In this document: one piece after another, positions 1-6,469 of the stretch | Layout: every line of letters begins with the position of its first letter | Numbering within the stretch: the stretch's first letter is position 1 | DNA from: Melioribacteraceae bacterium | Lineage (GTDB): Bacteria > Bacteroidota > Ignavibacteria > Ignavibacteriales > Melioribacteraceae | Reading direction: 5' to 3' | Assembly: GCA_015486905.1 (NCBI GenBank) | Contig: WFQV01000195.1 | Location: forward strand, 1-6,579 | DNA: 6,579 nt | Notes under the pieces: model-generated | Databases searched by the model: none | What the model was told of the DNA's origin: nothing | Seen by the model: only the letters and a program-made list of their open reading frames with translations | Position numbers and translations under genes: made by a program

Positions 1-1428
1 AATCAAGAAACAAATATTATCAGCATAAAAATTAATGGAAAATATTTAGGAGAAATAAATGAATTTGTTGATTTTATTCTTTCTCAATCGAAAGAAAATT
101 TTGGCTATCAACATAAAGTTTCCTCATTAGCTGAAAACCAAATCTGTTCCGTTTGCAAAAAGAACAAAGCGGAAGTTTACGGCTATGTTTCAACATTTAA
201 ATTTTACACTGTTGACAAACCGGGATTTGTAAGCGGGGGTTTTCGTCAAAGTAATGCTTGGAAAAATTATCCCGTTTGCCTTGAATGTGCATTAATTCTT
301 GAGGCAGGCAAAAAGTATTTGGGTAAACAATTCAATTTTAATTTTTACGGCACAAAATATTTATTGATTTCGAAATTTTTAGTTAATGCTTCGGAAGAGG
401 AAAAGAAAAAGGTTTTTAGAGTTTTTGACGGCGAACGTGACCCGAAATTAACTAAAGAAGGAATAAAAAGATTAACTAACGACGAAAACGAGGCATTGTA
501 TTTTCTGAGCAAATTCCAAAATTATTTAAACTTAAACTTTTTATTTTACAGTGCCCCGAAAGGTTTTGATGGGGCAGTATTTAATGTATTACACTATATT
601 GAGGATATTCTACCTTCACGGATTAAAAAGTTGTTCGAAGTTAAAAATGAAATTGACAAAATTGGAATTTTTAGAGAACATCTTGTGTCTGTTTTCGAAA
701 AACAAAAAAAAGTTGGTGAAAAACCCCTCGAATTTAATTTCGGCATTTTAAGGAATTTCTTTTACAACAAAGAGGAACGCAATACGATTAGTGACTCGTA
801 TTTCCTTGAAGCGACTAACAAAATTTTTTCTTCACGACCAATCGATTACGATTTCATTTTAAAGTTTATCGTGGAAAAATTGCGACGTGATTTCTCGAAT
901 GGGTATTCTACTCAAACCGATACGCTAAAGGGGTTTATGCTACTGATTTTTTTGAAAAAATTAGGATTGATTAACATTACTAAAGGAGATAGAAAAATGA
1001 GCGAAACATTTTTTAACGCAAACGGGGAGATTAAAGAAAAGGTTGAAAAATTCTTCGGGGAATTTTCGGACTTTTTTGGCTCACCCGAAAAAAGAGCAGT
1101 ATTTCTCGAAGGAGTATTAACACAGTTTCTGTTAAATATTCAAGGTCGCGAAAGAGGTGCGCAACCTTTCAGAGCAAGACTTAAAGGCTTAAAAATGAGA
1201 GAAAGCCTAATTAAAAAATTGTTGCCGGAAATTCAAAACAAACTCGAAGAGTACGGGAAAAATTATTACGGACAATTGGAAGAAATTATTTCGGAGCATT
1301 TTGTTCAAGCCGGTGAAAATTGGAAATTGTCCAACGATGAAATTAGTTTTTATTTTACACTCGGAATGAATTTGAGCAAGAATTTTAAAGCGGAAAATGA
1401 AAAAAAAGAAGGAGAAAACAATGAGTGA
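1..1428 (+). CDS. cas8b: Cas8b large subunit of type I-B Cascade (TM1802/Csh1 family), 5'-partial
   Basis: This is the large subunit of the type I-B surveillance complex, which in this family recognises the PAM and helps open target DNA. The reading frame is open from base 1 to the TGA at 1426-1428, giving 475 visible codons, so the true start lies upstream of the window. A zinc-ribbon-like pair of CxxC motifs is visible: CSVC at codons 49-52 and CLEC at codons 93-96, the latter in the context YPVCLECALILEAGKKYL, which is characteristic of TM1802-type Cas8b. The TTG at 319 is not a credible start because the zinc motif lies upstream of it in the same frame. By usual family length, perhaps 100-150 N-terminal residues are missing (inference). 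The C-terminal third is helical and charged, and contains an internal start for Cas11b at 997. The 3' end overlaps cas7 by 8 bases. Assignment rests on the zinc motif, the overall pattern and the cas7-cas5-cas3 neighbours. Confidence 0.92.
   Translation, partial: NQETNIISIKINGKYLGEINEFVDFILSQSKENFGYQHKVSSLAENQICSVCKKNKAEVYGYVSTFKFYTVDKPGFVSGGFRQSNAWKNYPVCLECALILEAGKKYLGKQFNFNFYGTKYLLISKFLVNASEEEKKKVFRVFDGERDPKLTKEGIKRLTNDENEALYFLSKFQNYLNLNFLFYSAPKGFDGAVFNVLHYIEDILPSRIKKLFEVKNEIDKIGIFREHLVSVFEKQKKVGEKPLEFNFGILRNFFYNKEERNTISDSYFLEATNKIFSSRPIDYDFILKFIVEKLRRDFSNGYSTQTDTLKGFMLLIFLKKLGLINITKGDRKMSETFFNANGEIKEKVEKFFGEFSDFFGSPEKRAVFLEGVLTQFLLNIQGRERGAQPFRARLKGLKMRESLIKKLLPEIQNKLEEYGKNYYGQLEEIISEHFVQAGENWKLSNDEISFYFTLGMNLSKNFKAENEKKEGENNE
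983..999 (+). promoter_or_regulatory. Internal ribosome binding site and start codon for Cas11b
   Basis: AAGGAG at 983-988, within AAAGGAGAT at 982-990, lies 8 bases upstream of an ATG at 997-999 in the cas8b frame. It is as strong as the site in front of cas7 (AAGGAG, 6-base spacer). Placement of a near-consensus site in the coding sequence, with ideal spacing to an in-frame ATG, is what defines the proposed cas11b start. Confidence 0.75.
997..1428 (+). CDS. cas11b: Cas11b small subunit, made by internal translation within cas8b
   Basis: This is an in-frame internal coding region that would give a 143-residue protein identical to the C-terminus of Cas8b. The ATG at 997-999 is codon 333 of the visible cas8b frame and follows AAGGAG at 983-988 with an 8-base spacer, the best ribosome binding site inside that gene. 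The product begins MSETFFNANGEIK and looks almost entirely helical and charged, with segments such as EKVEKFFGEFSDFF and LIKKLLPEIQNKLEEYG. This matches the size and character of Cascade small subunits, which line the belly of the complex and contact the displaced strand and the target. Separate translation of Cas11 from the 3' part of cas8 is established for type I-B, I-C and I-D systems. Here it is inferred from the start site and length, not demonstrated. No separate small-subunit gene is visible elsewhere in the operon. Confidence 0.78.
   Translation: MSETFFNANGEIKEKVEKFFGEFSDFFGSPEKRAVFLEGVLTQFLLNIQGRERGAQPFRARLKGLKMRESLIKKLLPEIQNKLEEYGKNYYGQLEEIISEHFVQAGENWKLSNDEISFYFTLGMNLSKNFKAENEKKEGENNE
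1409..1414 (+). promoter_or_regulatory. Ribosome binding site deciding the cas7 start
   Basis: AAGGAG lies 6 bases upstream of the ATG at 1421. An earlier in-frame ATG at 1397 would add MKKKKEKT to the N-terminus, but it reads through this ribosome binding site and has no comparable site of its own. The 1421 start is therefore preferred. The site lies inside the last codons of cas8b, so the two genes are likely translationally coupled. Confidence 0.8.
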
Positions 1429-2401
1429 AACAATTAAAAACAGAGGCGAAATTCTTTTCCTTTATGACGTAAAAGACAATAACCCTAACGGTGATCCTCT
1501 CGATAGCAATAAACCGCGCATTGATGAGGAAACAGGGATTAACATTGTAACCGATGTAAGATTAAAAAGAACGGTACGCGACTATTTATTAAACTTTCGT
1601 GAAAAAGAAATATTTGTAAGAGAAAAAGCTGATGACGAAGGAAAGATTCAAGATGCCAAAATGCGCGCAAGTGACTTTCTAAAAGACGTTAACATTGAAG
1701 GCAAAGGCTTTAACGAGCAAAAACAAATAATTAAAAAGAAAATTTTGGAATCGTGCATTGACGTTAAACTATTTGGAGCCACTATTCCTTTGGATTTAAA
1801 AGTAAAGGATGAAAAGGGGAAAGAGAAAAGTGTTACCGGTTCAATTACATTAACCGGGCCCGTTCAATTCAGAATGGGACGCTCGCTTCACAAAGTTGAA
1901 CTGAAATATATTAAAGGAACGGGAGCGTTTGCTTCTAAAGCGGGTGCTACACAAAAGACTTTTCGCGAAGAATACATTTTGCCTTATTCCTTAATTGCCT
2001 TTTACGGAATAGTTAACGAAAATGCAGCTGCTGAAACGGAACTGAGCGAGGAAGATGTAAAGTTGCTTTTAGAAGGATTGTGGAACGGTACAAAAAATTT
2101 GATTTCCAGGAGTAAAGCCGGACACGAGCCGCGATTGCTATTGAAAGTCAACTACAAAGAAAATAATTACCACATTGGCGATTTGGATAAACTCATTTTG
2201 TTTGAAAGTGAAAAACGGGACGAGGAGATTCGCGATATTGTAGATGGAAAATTGAATACGGAAAAATTAATGGAGAATCTTGTTAATGTAAAAGAAAGCA
2301 TTGAAACAATTGAGTACAAAGTTAACGAACGAGTTCAAACTGATTTAATTGATAATTTAAAAAAGGAATTCGGTGAAAAAGTTATTGAAATAACTTGGTA
2401 A
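1421..2401 (+). CDS. cas7: Cas7 backbone subunit of type I-B Cascade (Csh2 family)
   Basis: This RAMP-fold protein polymerises along the crRNA spacer to form the Cascade backbone. The chosen start gives 326 residues, in the usual Csh2 range. Recognisable family signatures are EILFLYDVKDNNPNGDP (residues 10-26), TDVRLKRTVRDYL (from 44), GPVQF (146-150), MGRSLH (152-157), GTGAF (166-170) and PYSLIAFYG (188-196). These are followed by a C-terminal LLEGLWNGTKNLISRSKAG segment typical of the family. The start overlaps the cas8b stop by 8 bases, and the stop is 4 bases before cas5. The gene looks intact, with no frameshift or missing block. Identification is by recognised motifs plus its position between cas8b and cas5. 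Confidence 0.96.
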   Translation: MSETIKNRGEILFLYDVKDNNPNGDPLDSNKPRIDEETGINIVTDVRLKRTVRDYLLNFREKEIFVREKADDEGKIQDAKMRASDFLKDVNIEGKGFNEQKQIIKKKILESCIDVKLFGATIPLDLKVKDEKGKEKSVTGSITLTGPVQFRMGRSLHKVELKYIKGTGAFASKAGATQKTFREEYILPYSLIAFYGIVNENAAAETELSEEDVKLLLEGLWNGTKNLISRSKAGHEPRLLLKVNYKENNYHIGDLDKLILFESEKRDEEIRDIVDGKLNTEKLMENLVNVKESIETIEYKVNERVQTDLIDNLKKEFGEKVIEITW

Positions 2402-2405
2402 AAAG

Positions 2406-3161
2406 ATGAGTGAAATAAATTTCAACAAAATTCTCGCTTTTGATGTGTGGGCGGATTACGCGCATTTCCGTAAGTTTTACACGACTACTTCACCGCTTAC
2501 TTTTTCCGTCCCTCCGCGAACAGCTCTCTGCGGTTTGATTGGTGCTATCACGGGATTAAGTAAAAAAGGTAACGAATATCTCGAATATTTTTCCCCCGAG
2601 GAAGCGCGAATAGGCGTTAGGATTTTGAAACCGATAAAAAAAACAATGGTCGCTCAAAATTTGATTCACACAAAAAATGCTCGCGGTCCCGGAATGAACC
2701 TTATTACACAAAGGACTCAAATACGTTTTGAATTTCTTAAAAAACCTAAATACCGAATCTACTTTGCTTACAGCGGAGCCAAAGAAAATTTGCTCGGGTT
2801 GAAATCATTGCTCGAAAAGCACAAATCCGTTTACACGCCGGTTCTTGGTTTAAGCGAAAATATTTCGGATTTTAAATTCGTCGGCGAATTTGATTTTGTT
2901 TTCCGAAAAGCAAATGACGGTTATGTTAAAATTAACACTGCAATTCCCTTGGGGCAGGTGTCCGAAGAATACGGGACAAAATTCGATTATGACGCCGAAT
3001 ATTTTTCCGAACGTCAACCGTTAATGCTTACACGCGAAAGAGTGGCGACAAAATACGACGATATTCTTTTCGAACGTAAAGGCAAAGCAATTGAAGTAAA
3101 ACTGAAAATCGGCTATTACGAATTAAGCAACGGAGAAGGGAACATTGTCTTCATCGAATAA
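2406..3161 (+). CDS. cas5: Cas5 subunit of type I-B Cascade (Cas5h type)
   Basis: Cas5 is a RAMP protein that binds the 5' handle of the crRNA and joins Cas8b to the Cas7 filament. The product has 251 residues. Its N-terminus carries the family hallmark FDVWADYAHFRKFYTTTSP (12-30), then VPPRTALCGLIGAITG (35-50), the conserved segment in which Cas5 proteins set the first strand and helix of the ferredoxin-like fold. Further inside, IHTKNARGPG and GLSENISDF resemble other Cas5h proteins. The ATG begins 4 bases after the cas7 stop and has only a weak upstream purine run (GGTAAAAAG), so initiation probably depends on ribosomes finishing cas7. The 3' end overlaps the start of cas3 by 17 bases. In type I-C a Cas5 can process crRNA, but a Cas6 gene downstream makes that role unnecessary here. 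Confidence 0.94.
   Translation: MSEINFNKILAFDVWADYAHFRKFYTTTSPLTFSVPPRTALCGLIGAITGLSKKGNEYLEYFSPEEARIGVRILKPIKKTMVAQNLIHTKNARGPGMNLITQRTQIRFEFLKKPKYRIYFAYSGAKENLLGLKSLLEKHKSVYTPVLGLSENISDFKFVGEFDFVFRKANDGYVKINTAIPLGQVSEEYGTKFDYDAEYFSERQPLMLTRERVATKYDDILFERKGKAIEVKLKIGYYELSNGEGNIVFIE
3132..3147 (+). promoter_or_regulatory. Ribosome binding site and TTG start of cas3
   Basis: The purine tract GGAGAAGGG at 3132-3140 ends 4 bases before the TTG at 3145-3147. It offers GGAG or AAGG pairing at spacings of 9 and 5 bases. No ATG or GTG is available at the N-terminus before the HD domain begins, so TTG is the likely initiator. The site lies inside the end of cas5. Confidence 0.7.
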
Positions 3162-5550
3162 TTATTTTTCGCATCCGGGTAAGCTGATTTCGGAACATTT
3201 AAAAAACGTAGCGGACAACGCGAGATTCATTGCTAAAAGCAATAGGCTCAATTTATCTCAGTTCCTCTCGGAAGAAGTTCTTTACGATGTTGTTTACATA
3301 ATAGGCGCGGCTCACGATTTCGGAAAGTTCACAAAATATTTTCAAGAGTACCTTTTTGCCGAAAAACCAGAGAAAAAACACCTTAAGAATAAGCCGGAAA
3401 CGCGTCACAGTTTTATTTCGGCAATTTTTGTTTTGGAAGTGTTAAATGAATATTTGAAAGAAAAAGAATTACTTGAAAAAGAATATTACAAATATCTCCC
3501 GATTTTAGCTTTTCACGTTGTTAGGCGTCATCACGGTGATTTACGGGACATTCTTGACGACCTTTCTATTAATGAAGAAGAAGTGGAAATTTGCCGTAAA
3601 CAAATTTCGGCAATCAATTTTACCGATGTTCAAAAAATCTACGATTCGCTCTTTGGCGAAATAAATTTTAGTTTTGACTTGAAAATTTTTGAAAAGAAAA
3701 TTTTCGGTCCAATATTTTGGGCATACGAATTAAAGGACAAAGCGAGAGATCTCGAAGAACTGCGAACTCCGTTTTTCTTTCTGTTGCAACTTTTCCTTTA
3801 TTCTCTACTGCTCGACTCTGACAAATCCGACGCGGCGGAACTATTGAAAATAGAGCGTAAAAGCCTTACGGGAAATCTTGTGGACAAATACCGCGCAGAA
3901 AAGTTCGGTTCTAATGCGGTGGGAATCAATGCAATTCGTAATGAGATTTACAACGAAGTGACCTCATCTGTTAAGGAGGTAAATCTTGAGGAAGAAAAAA
4001 TCTTTTCACTTAATGTACCTACCGGAAGTGGAAAAACTTTAACGGCTTTTTCCTTTGCACTTAAACTTAGAGAAAGGATTGAAAAAGAAAAAGGGTTTAC
4101 ACCGAGAATAATTTATTCGCTTCCGTTCCTTAGCATCATCGAGCAAAATTACGACGTAATTGACGAAGTACTAGGGCATCCGGCATCTGATGTTTTGCTT
4201 AAACATCATCATCTTTCGGAGATTTTTTACTCTTCATCGGAAGACGAATACAACGGCAATGAAGCGGATATCGGTAAATCTATTTTATTAATTGAAGGCT
4301 GGAACTCGGAAGTAATCGTCACGACTTTTGTCCAATTTTTTCATTCCTTAATTACAAATAGAAATAGAGCGGCACGGAAAATTCACAACATTGTAAATTC
4401 AATTGTTATCTTTGATGAAATTCAAGCAATGCCCCATCAATATTGGCTCTTATTCGAATCGCTGATTAATTTCCTCGCTGAATATTTTAATACATATTTT
4501 ATTGTAATGACAGCTACCGAACCGAATATTTTTAAGTACTCAAAGAGCTTGATTAAAATTAAATCGAAAGGGAAATTCTTTTCCTCCTTAAATCGCTATT
4601 TATTAAAAATAAATGAACAGGAGACTTCGCTTGAGAACTTTGTGTCGGTCATTACGGAACACTTGAGAAAGGAGAGGGAGAAAGATTTTCTGATTGTAAT
4701 GAACTCGATTAAATCATCAATAAAAGTTTACGATGCGCTTAATAATACTGCGGCTGAGAATGACGTTATTTATTATCTTTCAACTAATATAGTTCCCAAA
4801 ACCCGTTCGGAAAGGATTACTGAAATTCGCAAACCTTCCGAAAAGCGTAAAATAATAGTTTCCACACAAATGATTGAAGCCGGAGTAGATATTGATGTCG
4901 ATGTGGTTTACAGAGATTTTGCTCCCCTTGACTCCATTAATCAAACAGCAGGACGCTGCAACAGAAATTTCAAATCAAGAAAAGGCGAGGTTAATCTCGT
5001 AAATATTTTTCAAGAAAACGAGGTCAACGGGAAAAAATATTTCCCCAAAACTATTTATGATTCATTCCTCCTTTCCAAAGCTGAGGAGACTTTAAATAAA
5101 AAACAAAGCATAGAAGAAAAAGATTTTCTTTCCTTAACAGAGAAATATTTTGTTAAAGTTACCGAAGGTAAAAGTGATGACAAATCGACAGAAATATTAG
5201 ACAATGTGAGGTGTTTGAATTTTTCGGAGATTTCCAAATTTACTTTAATCGAAAAAGATTATCCCACCGTTGATTTTTTTATTGCCTTAGATGAGAATGC
5301 CGGAAATATTTGGGCAAAATACGAACAAATAAGTAACGATGAAACACTTTCGTCTTTCGAAAAAAGAAACGAATATCTGAAAATAAGAAAAGATTTGAAT
5401 GATTACATTATTTCAGTACCGAAAAATTTGGCTGTGGGTTTTGAGGAAGGAACAATAAATTTTATTTCAAATGAATTGTTAAATAATTTCTACGACAAAG
5501 AAACCGGTTTTAAGCGAGAAAATTCCGGTAACGGCGTAGTGGGATTTTAA
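3145..5550 (+). CDS. cas3: Cas3 HD nuclease-helicase of the type I interference module
   Basis: Cas3 is recruited by target-bound Cascade, nicks the displaced strand and reels and degrades the DNA. The product has 801 residues, a normal length for fused Cas3. The N-terminal HD nuclease shows SHPGKLISEHLKNV with H18, AHDFGK with H57-D58, RHSF with H88, and FHVVRRHHGD with H124, H129 and H130. These supply the metal-binding residues. The superfamily 2 helicase follows, with Walker A VPTGSGKT (291-298), DEIQ box (424-427), MTATEP (455-460), motif V STQMIEAGVDID (573-584) and motif VI QTAGRCNR (600-607). The region beyond about residue 640 is the C-terminal accessory domain. All key residues are present, so the enzyme looks active. 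Translation probably starts at TTG 3145, overlapping cas5 by 17 bases; cas6 starts 2 bases after the stop. Confidence 0.97.
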   Translation: MSSSNNYFSHPGKLISEHLKNVADNARFIAKSNRLNLSQFLSEEVLYDVVYIIGAAHDFGKFTKYFQEYLFAEKPEKKHLKNKPETRHSFISAIFVLEVLNEYLKEKELLEKEYYKYLPILAFHVVRRHHGDLRDILDDLSINEEEVEICRKQISAINFTDVQKIYDSLFGEINFSFDLKIFEKKIFGPIFWAYELKDKARDLEELRTPFFFLLQLFLYSLLLDSDKSDAAELLKIERKSLTGNLVDKYRAEKFGSNAVGINAIRNEIYNEVTSSVKEVNLEEEKIFSLNVPTGSGKTLTAFSFALKLRERIEKEKGFTPRIIYSLPFLSIIEQNYDVIDEVLGHPASDVLLKHHHLSEIFYSSSEDEYNGNEADIGKSILLIEGWNSEVIVTTFVQFFHSLITNRNRAARKIHNIVNSIVIFDEIQAMPHQYWLLFESLINFLAEYFNTYFIVMTATEPNIFKYSKSLIKIKSKGKFFSSLNRYLLKINEQETSLENFVSVITEHLRKEREKDFLIVMNSIKSSIKVYDALNNTAAENDVIYYLSTNIVPKTRSERITEIRKPSEKRKIIVSTQMIEAGVDIDVDVVYRDFAPLDSINQTAGRCNRNFKSRKGEVNLVNIFQENEVNGKKYFPKTIYDSFLLSKAEETLNKKQSIEEKDFLSLTEKYFVKVTEGKSDDKSTEILDNVRCLNFSEISKFTLIEKDYPTVDFFIALDENAGNIWAKYEQISNDETLSSFEKRNEYLKIRKDLNDYIISVPKNLAVGFEEGTINFISNELLNNFYDKETGFKRENSGNGVVGF

Positions 5551-5552
5551 CA

Positions 5553-6215
5553 ATGGAGATTCGTATTTCCTCAATTTCATTTCCCGAAATCAGCCTTCAC
5601 CCGCATTACGGGCACAAGTTGCGCGGTTACATCGGAACGTTGTTCGGAGAAAAGTCGCCTTTACTACACAACCATTTGGAAGGCGGGGAACTGCGCTATT
5701 CTTATCCGTTGGTGCAGTACAAGATAATTGATGGAACGCCTTTACTTGTAGGAATCAACGAAGGTGCGGATTTGTTAATTGACTTGTTTTTACAAATAAA
5801 AAAATTGGAGTTGGAAGATTTGACCGTTAACATTTATTCCAAGAATATCACTAATAAGATTTTCGAATTGGGAATTTCGGACGAGCTAATTGAGTACAAC
5901 TTCAAAACAATGTGGATGGCGCTCAATCAAAGCAATTACAAAAAGTACGTTAACCTTTTGCCAGGCAGGGAGAGGGAAGAATTCCTTAACAGAATTTTAA
6001 TAGGCAACATCCTTAGTTTTTACAAGGGGCTGGATTTCCGCATCTCTGAAAAAATTTACGCAAAGGTAATGGTAACGGGAAAAATCTCTTCCTTCAAAAA
6101 CAAAAAGATGACTGTTTTCACCGGTGGATTTACGACCAATGCGCTATTACCCGATTTAGTCGGAATTGGCAAATCGGTTTCCAGGGGGTTCGGTGCAATT
6201 GAGAGAGTAAGATAA
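5553..6215 (+). CDS. cas6: Cas6b-type CRISPR RNA endonuclease
   Basis: Cas6 cuts precursor CRISPR RNA within each repeat to release mature guides, then commonly stays on the 3' handle. The product has 220 residues. The N-terminal half contains HPHYGHKLRGYIGTLF (16-31) and LLHNHLEGGELRYSYPLVQY (37-56). H39, H41 and Y49 are plausible catalytic residues by analogy with the His-x-His and Tyr described for archaeal Cas6b; this was not aligned. The C-terminal half has WMALNQSNYKKY, then ILIGNILSFYKGLDF, and the RAMP glycine-rich loop VGIGKSVSRGFG (203-214) near the C-terminus, a pattern of the Cas6b C-terminal domain. It starts 2 bases after the cas3 stop with only a weak GGGA upstream, so coupling to cas3 is likely. 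Its position at the tail of the operon is unusual, since type I-B cas6 is more often first. Confidence 0.9.
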   Translation: MEIRISSISFPEISLHPHYGHKLRGYIGTLFGEKSPLLHNHLEGGELRYSYPLVQYKIIDGTPLLVGINEGADLLIDLFLQIKKLELEDLTVNIYSKNITNKIFELGISDELIEYNFKTMWMALNQSNYKKYVNLLPGREREEFLNRILIGNILSFYKGLDFRISEKIYAKVMVTGKISSFKNKKMTVFTGGFTTNALLPDLVGIGKSVSRGFGAIERVR

Positions 6216-6226
6216 TTTTTTATTGA

Positions 6227-6297
6227 AAAGCAAAAATTTTTTTCACCCAATGGTGAAAAGATATTAGGTGGAAAATAATTTAAAATATTTTTGCTTT
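6227..6297. repeat. 11-bp inverted repeat enclosing a small hairpin, downstream of cas6
   Basis: AAAGCAAAAAT at 6227-6237 is perfectly complementary to ATTTTTGCTTT at 6287-6297. Between them TTTTCACC (6240-6247) pairs with GGTGAAAA (6252-6259) around a CAAT loop. The structure begins 12 bases after the cas6 stop. Neither stem is followed by a clean U-run on either strand, so it does not read as a canonical terminator. It could protect the 3' end of the cas mRNA or be a remnant of an inserted sequence. Confidence 0.5.
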
Positions 6298-6315
6298 AGT
6301 TAATACACTAAAGCA
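6292..6315. repeat. 9-bp perfect hairpin overlapping the preceding inverted repeat
   Basis: TGCTTTAGT (6292-6300) pairs with ACTAAAGCA (6307-6315) around a 6-base loop. Bases 6292-6297 also belong to the right arm of the 11-bp inverted repeat at 6227-6297, so the two pairings exclude each other. No U-tract follows, so termination is not indicated. Confidence 0.45.
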
Positions 6316-6358
6316 GATGATTATTGCTTGTGGTGTTAAATTGGGAACTCTACCCTTT

Positions 6359-6381
6359 CCCTCCTCTTGGGAAGAGGAGGG
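6359..6381. repeat. First hairpin of the palindromic element, 10-bp perfect stem
   Basis: CCCTCCTCTT (6359-6368) pairs exactly with AAGAGGAGGG (6372-6381) around a GGG loop. On the + strand it is followed by CGATGC rather than a U-run, so it is not a typical Rho-independent terminator, although such a stable stem could stall polymerase or block 3' exonucleases acting on the cas transcript. Confidence 0.6.
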
Positions 6382-6403
6382 CGATGCTCTTTGAGATTGG
6401 GGA

Positions 6404-6439
6404 ATTTAAAAGCCCCCTTCTCTTCTCAAGAGAAGGGGG
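6404..6439 (-). terminator. Second hairpin of the palindromic element, possible minus-strand terminator
   Basis: CCCCCTTCTCTT (6413-6424) pairs exactly with AAGAGAAGGGGG (6428-6439) around a CTC loop, giving a 12-bp GC-rich stem. Read on the minus strand it is followed by CTTTTAAATT, a short U-run that would suit a Rho-independent terminator for transcripts entering from the DUF559 side. On the + strand only TTT precedes a G-run, so plus-strand termination would be weaker. The assignment is tentative, because the hairpin may simply be part of the repeat element. Confidence 0.35.
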
Positions 6440-6469
6440 TTTGGGGGTTGAGTTCCCAGAGGTTTTAAT

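Larger units (their letters stand above)
6342..6458. repeat. Compound palindromic intergenic element (REP/MITE-like)
   Basis: This 117-base element is bounded by TGGGAACTC (6342-6350) and its exact complement GAGTTCCCA (6450-6458). After one mismatch the pairing continues with ACCC/GGGT (6352-6355 with 6445-6448). The arms enclose two perfect hairpins, at 6359-6381 and 6413-6439, that share a similar pyrimidine-rich left half. It is visibly richer in G and C than the surrounding cas genes. The nested symmetry resembles dispersed palindromic repeats found between genes in many bacteria. Only one copy is in the window, so its repetitive nature is inferred. Confidence 0.65.

Noticed and set aside
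551..751. 66-codon open frame inside cas8b
   Set aside because: It lies out of frame within well-supported coding sequence, has no recognisable domain, and is explained as a shadow.
1397..1420. Earlier ATG for cas7 at 1397
   Set aside because: It would translate through the AAGGAG at 1409-1414, adds a lysine-rich leader not seen in Csh2 proteins, and has no comparable ribosome binding site.
319..1428. TTG at 319 as the start of the first gene
   Set aside because: The same frame is open back to base 1 and carries the first CxxC and the second CxxC of the Cas8b zinc ribbon upstream of 319, so the gene is 5'-truncated by the window edge.
3973..3988. Perfect AAGGAGGT inside cas3, suggesting a separate helicase start just before Walker A
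   Set aside because: The nearest start-like codon, TTG at 3986, is out of frame and gives only a short peptide. No in-frame ATG, GTG or TTG follows at suitable spacing, so the motif is read as coding for VKEVN.
5055..5237. Minus-strand open frame of 60 codons inside cas3
   Set aside because: It is antisense to the intact Cas3 C-terminal region, with no recognisable protein features.
6056..6250. Minus-strand open frame of 64 codons over the cas6 end
   Set aside because: It is antisense to the conserved glycine-rich C-terminus of Cas6, and its composition is explained by the sense gene.
6342..6458. Palindromic element as a CRISPR repeat or short array
   Set aside because: The two hairpins differ in sequence and length, no equal-length spacers separate repeated units, and the outer arms are inverted rather than direct repeats.
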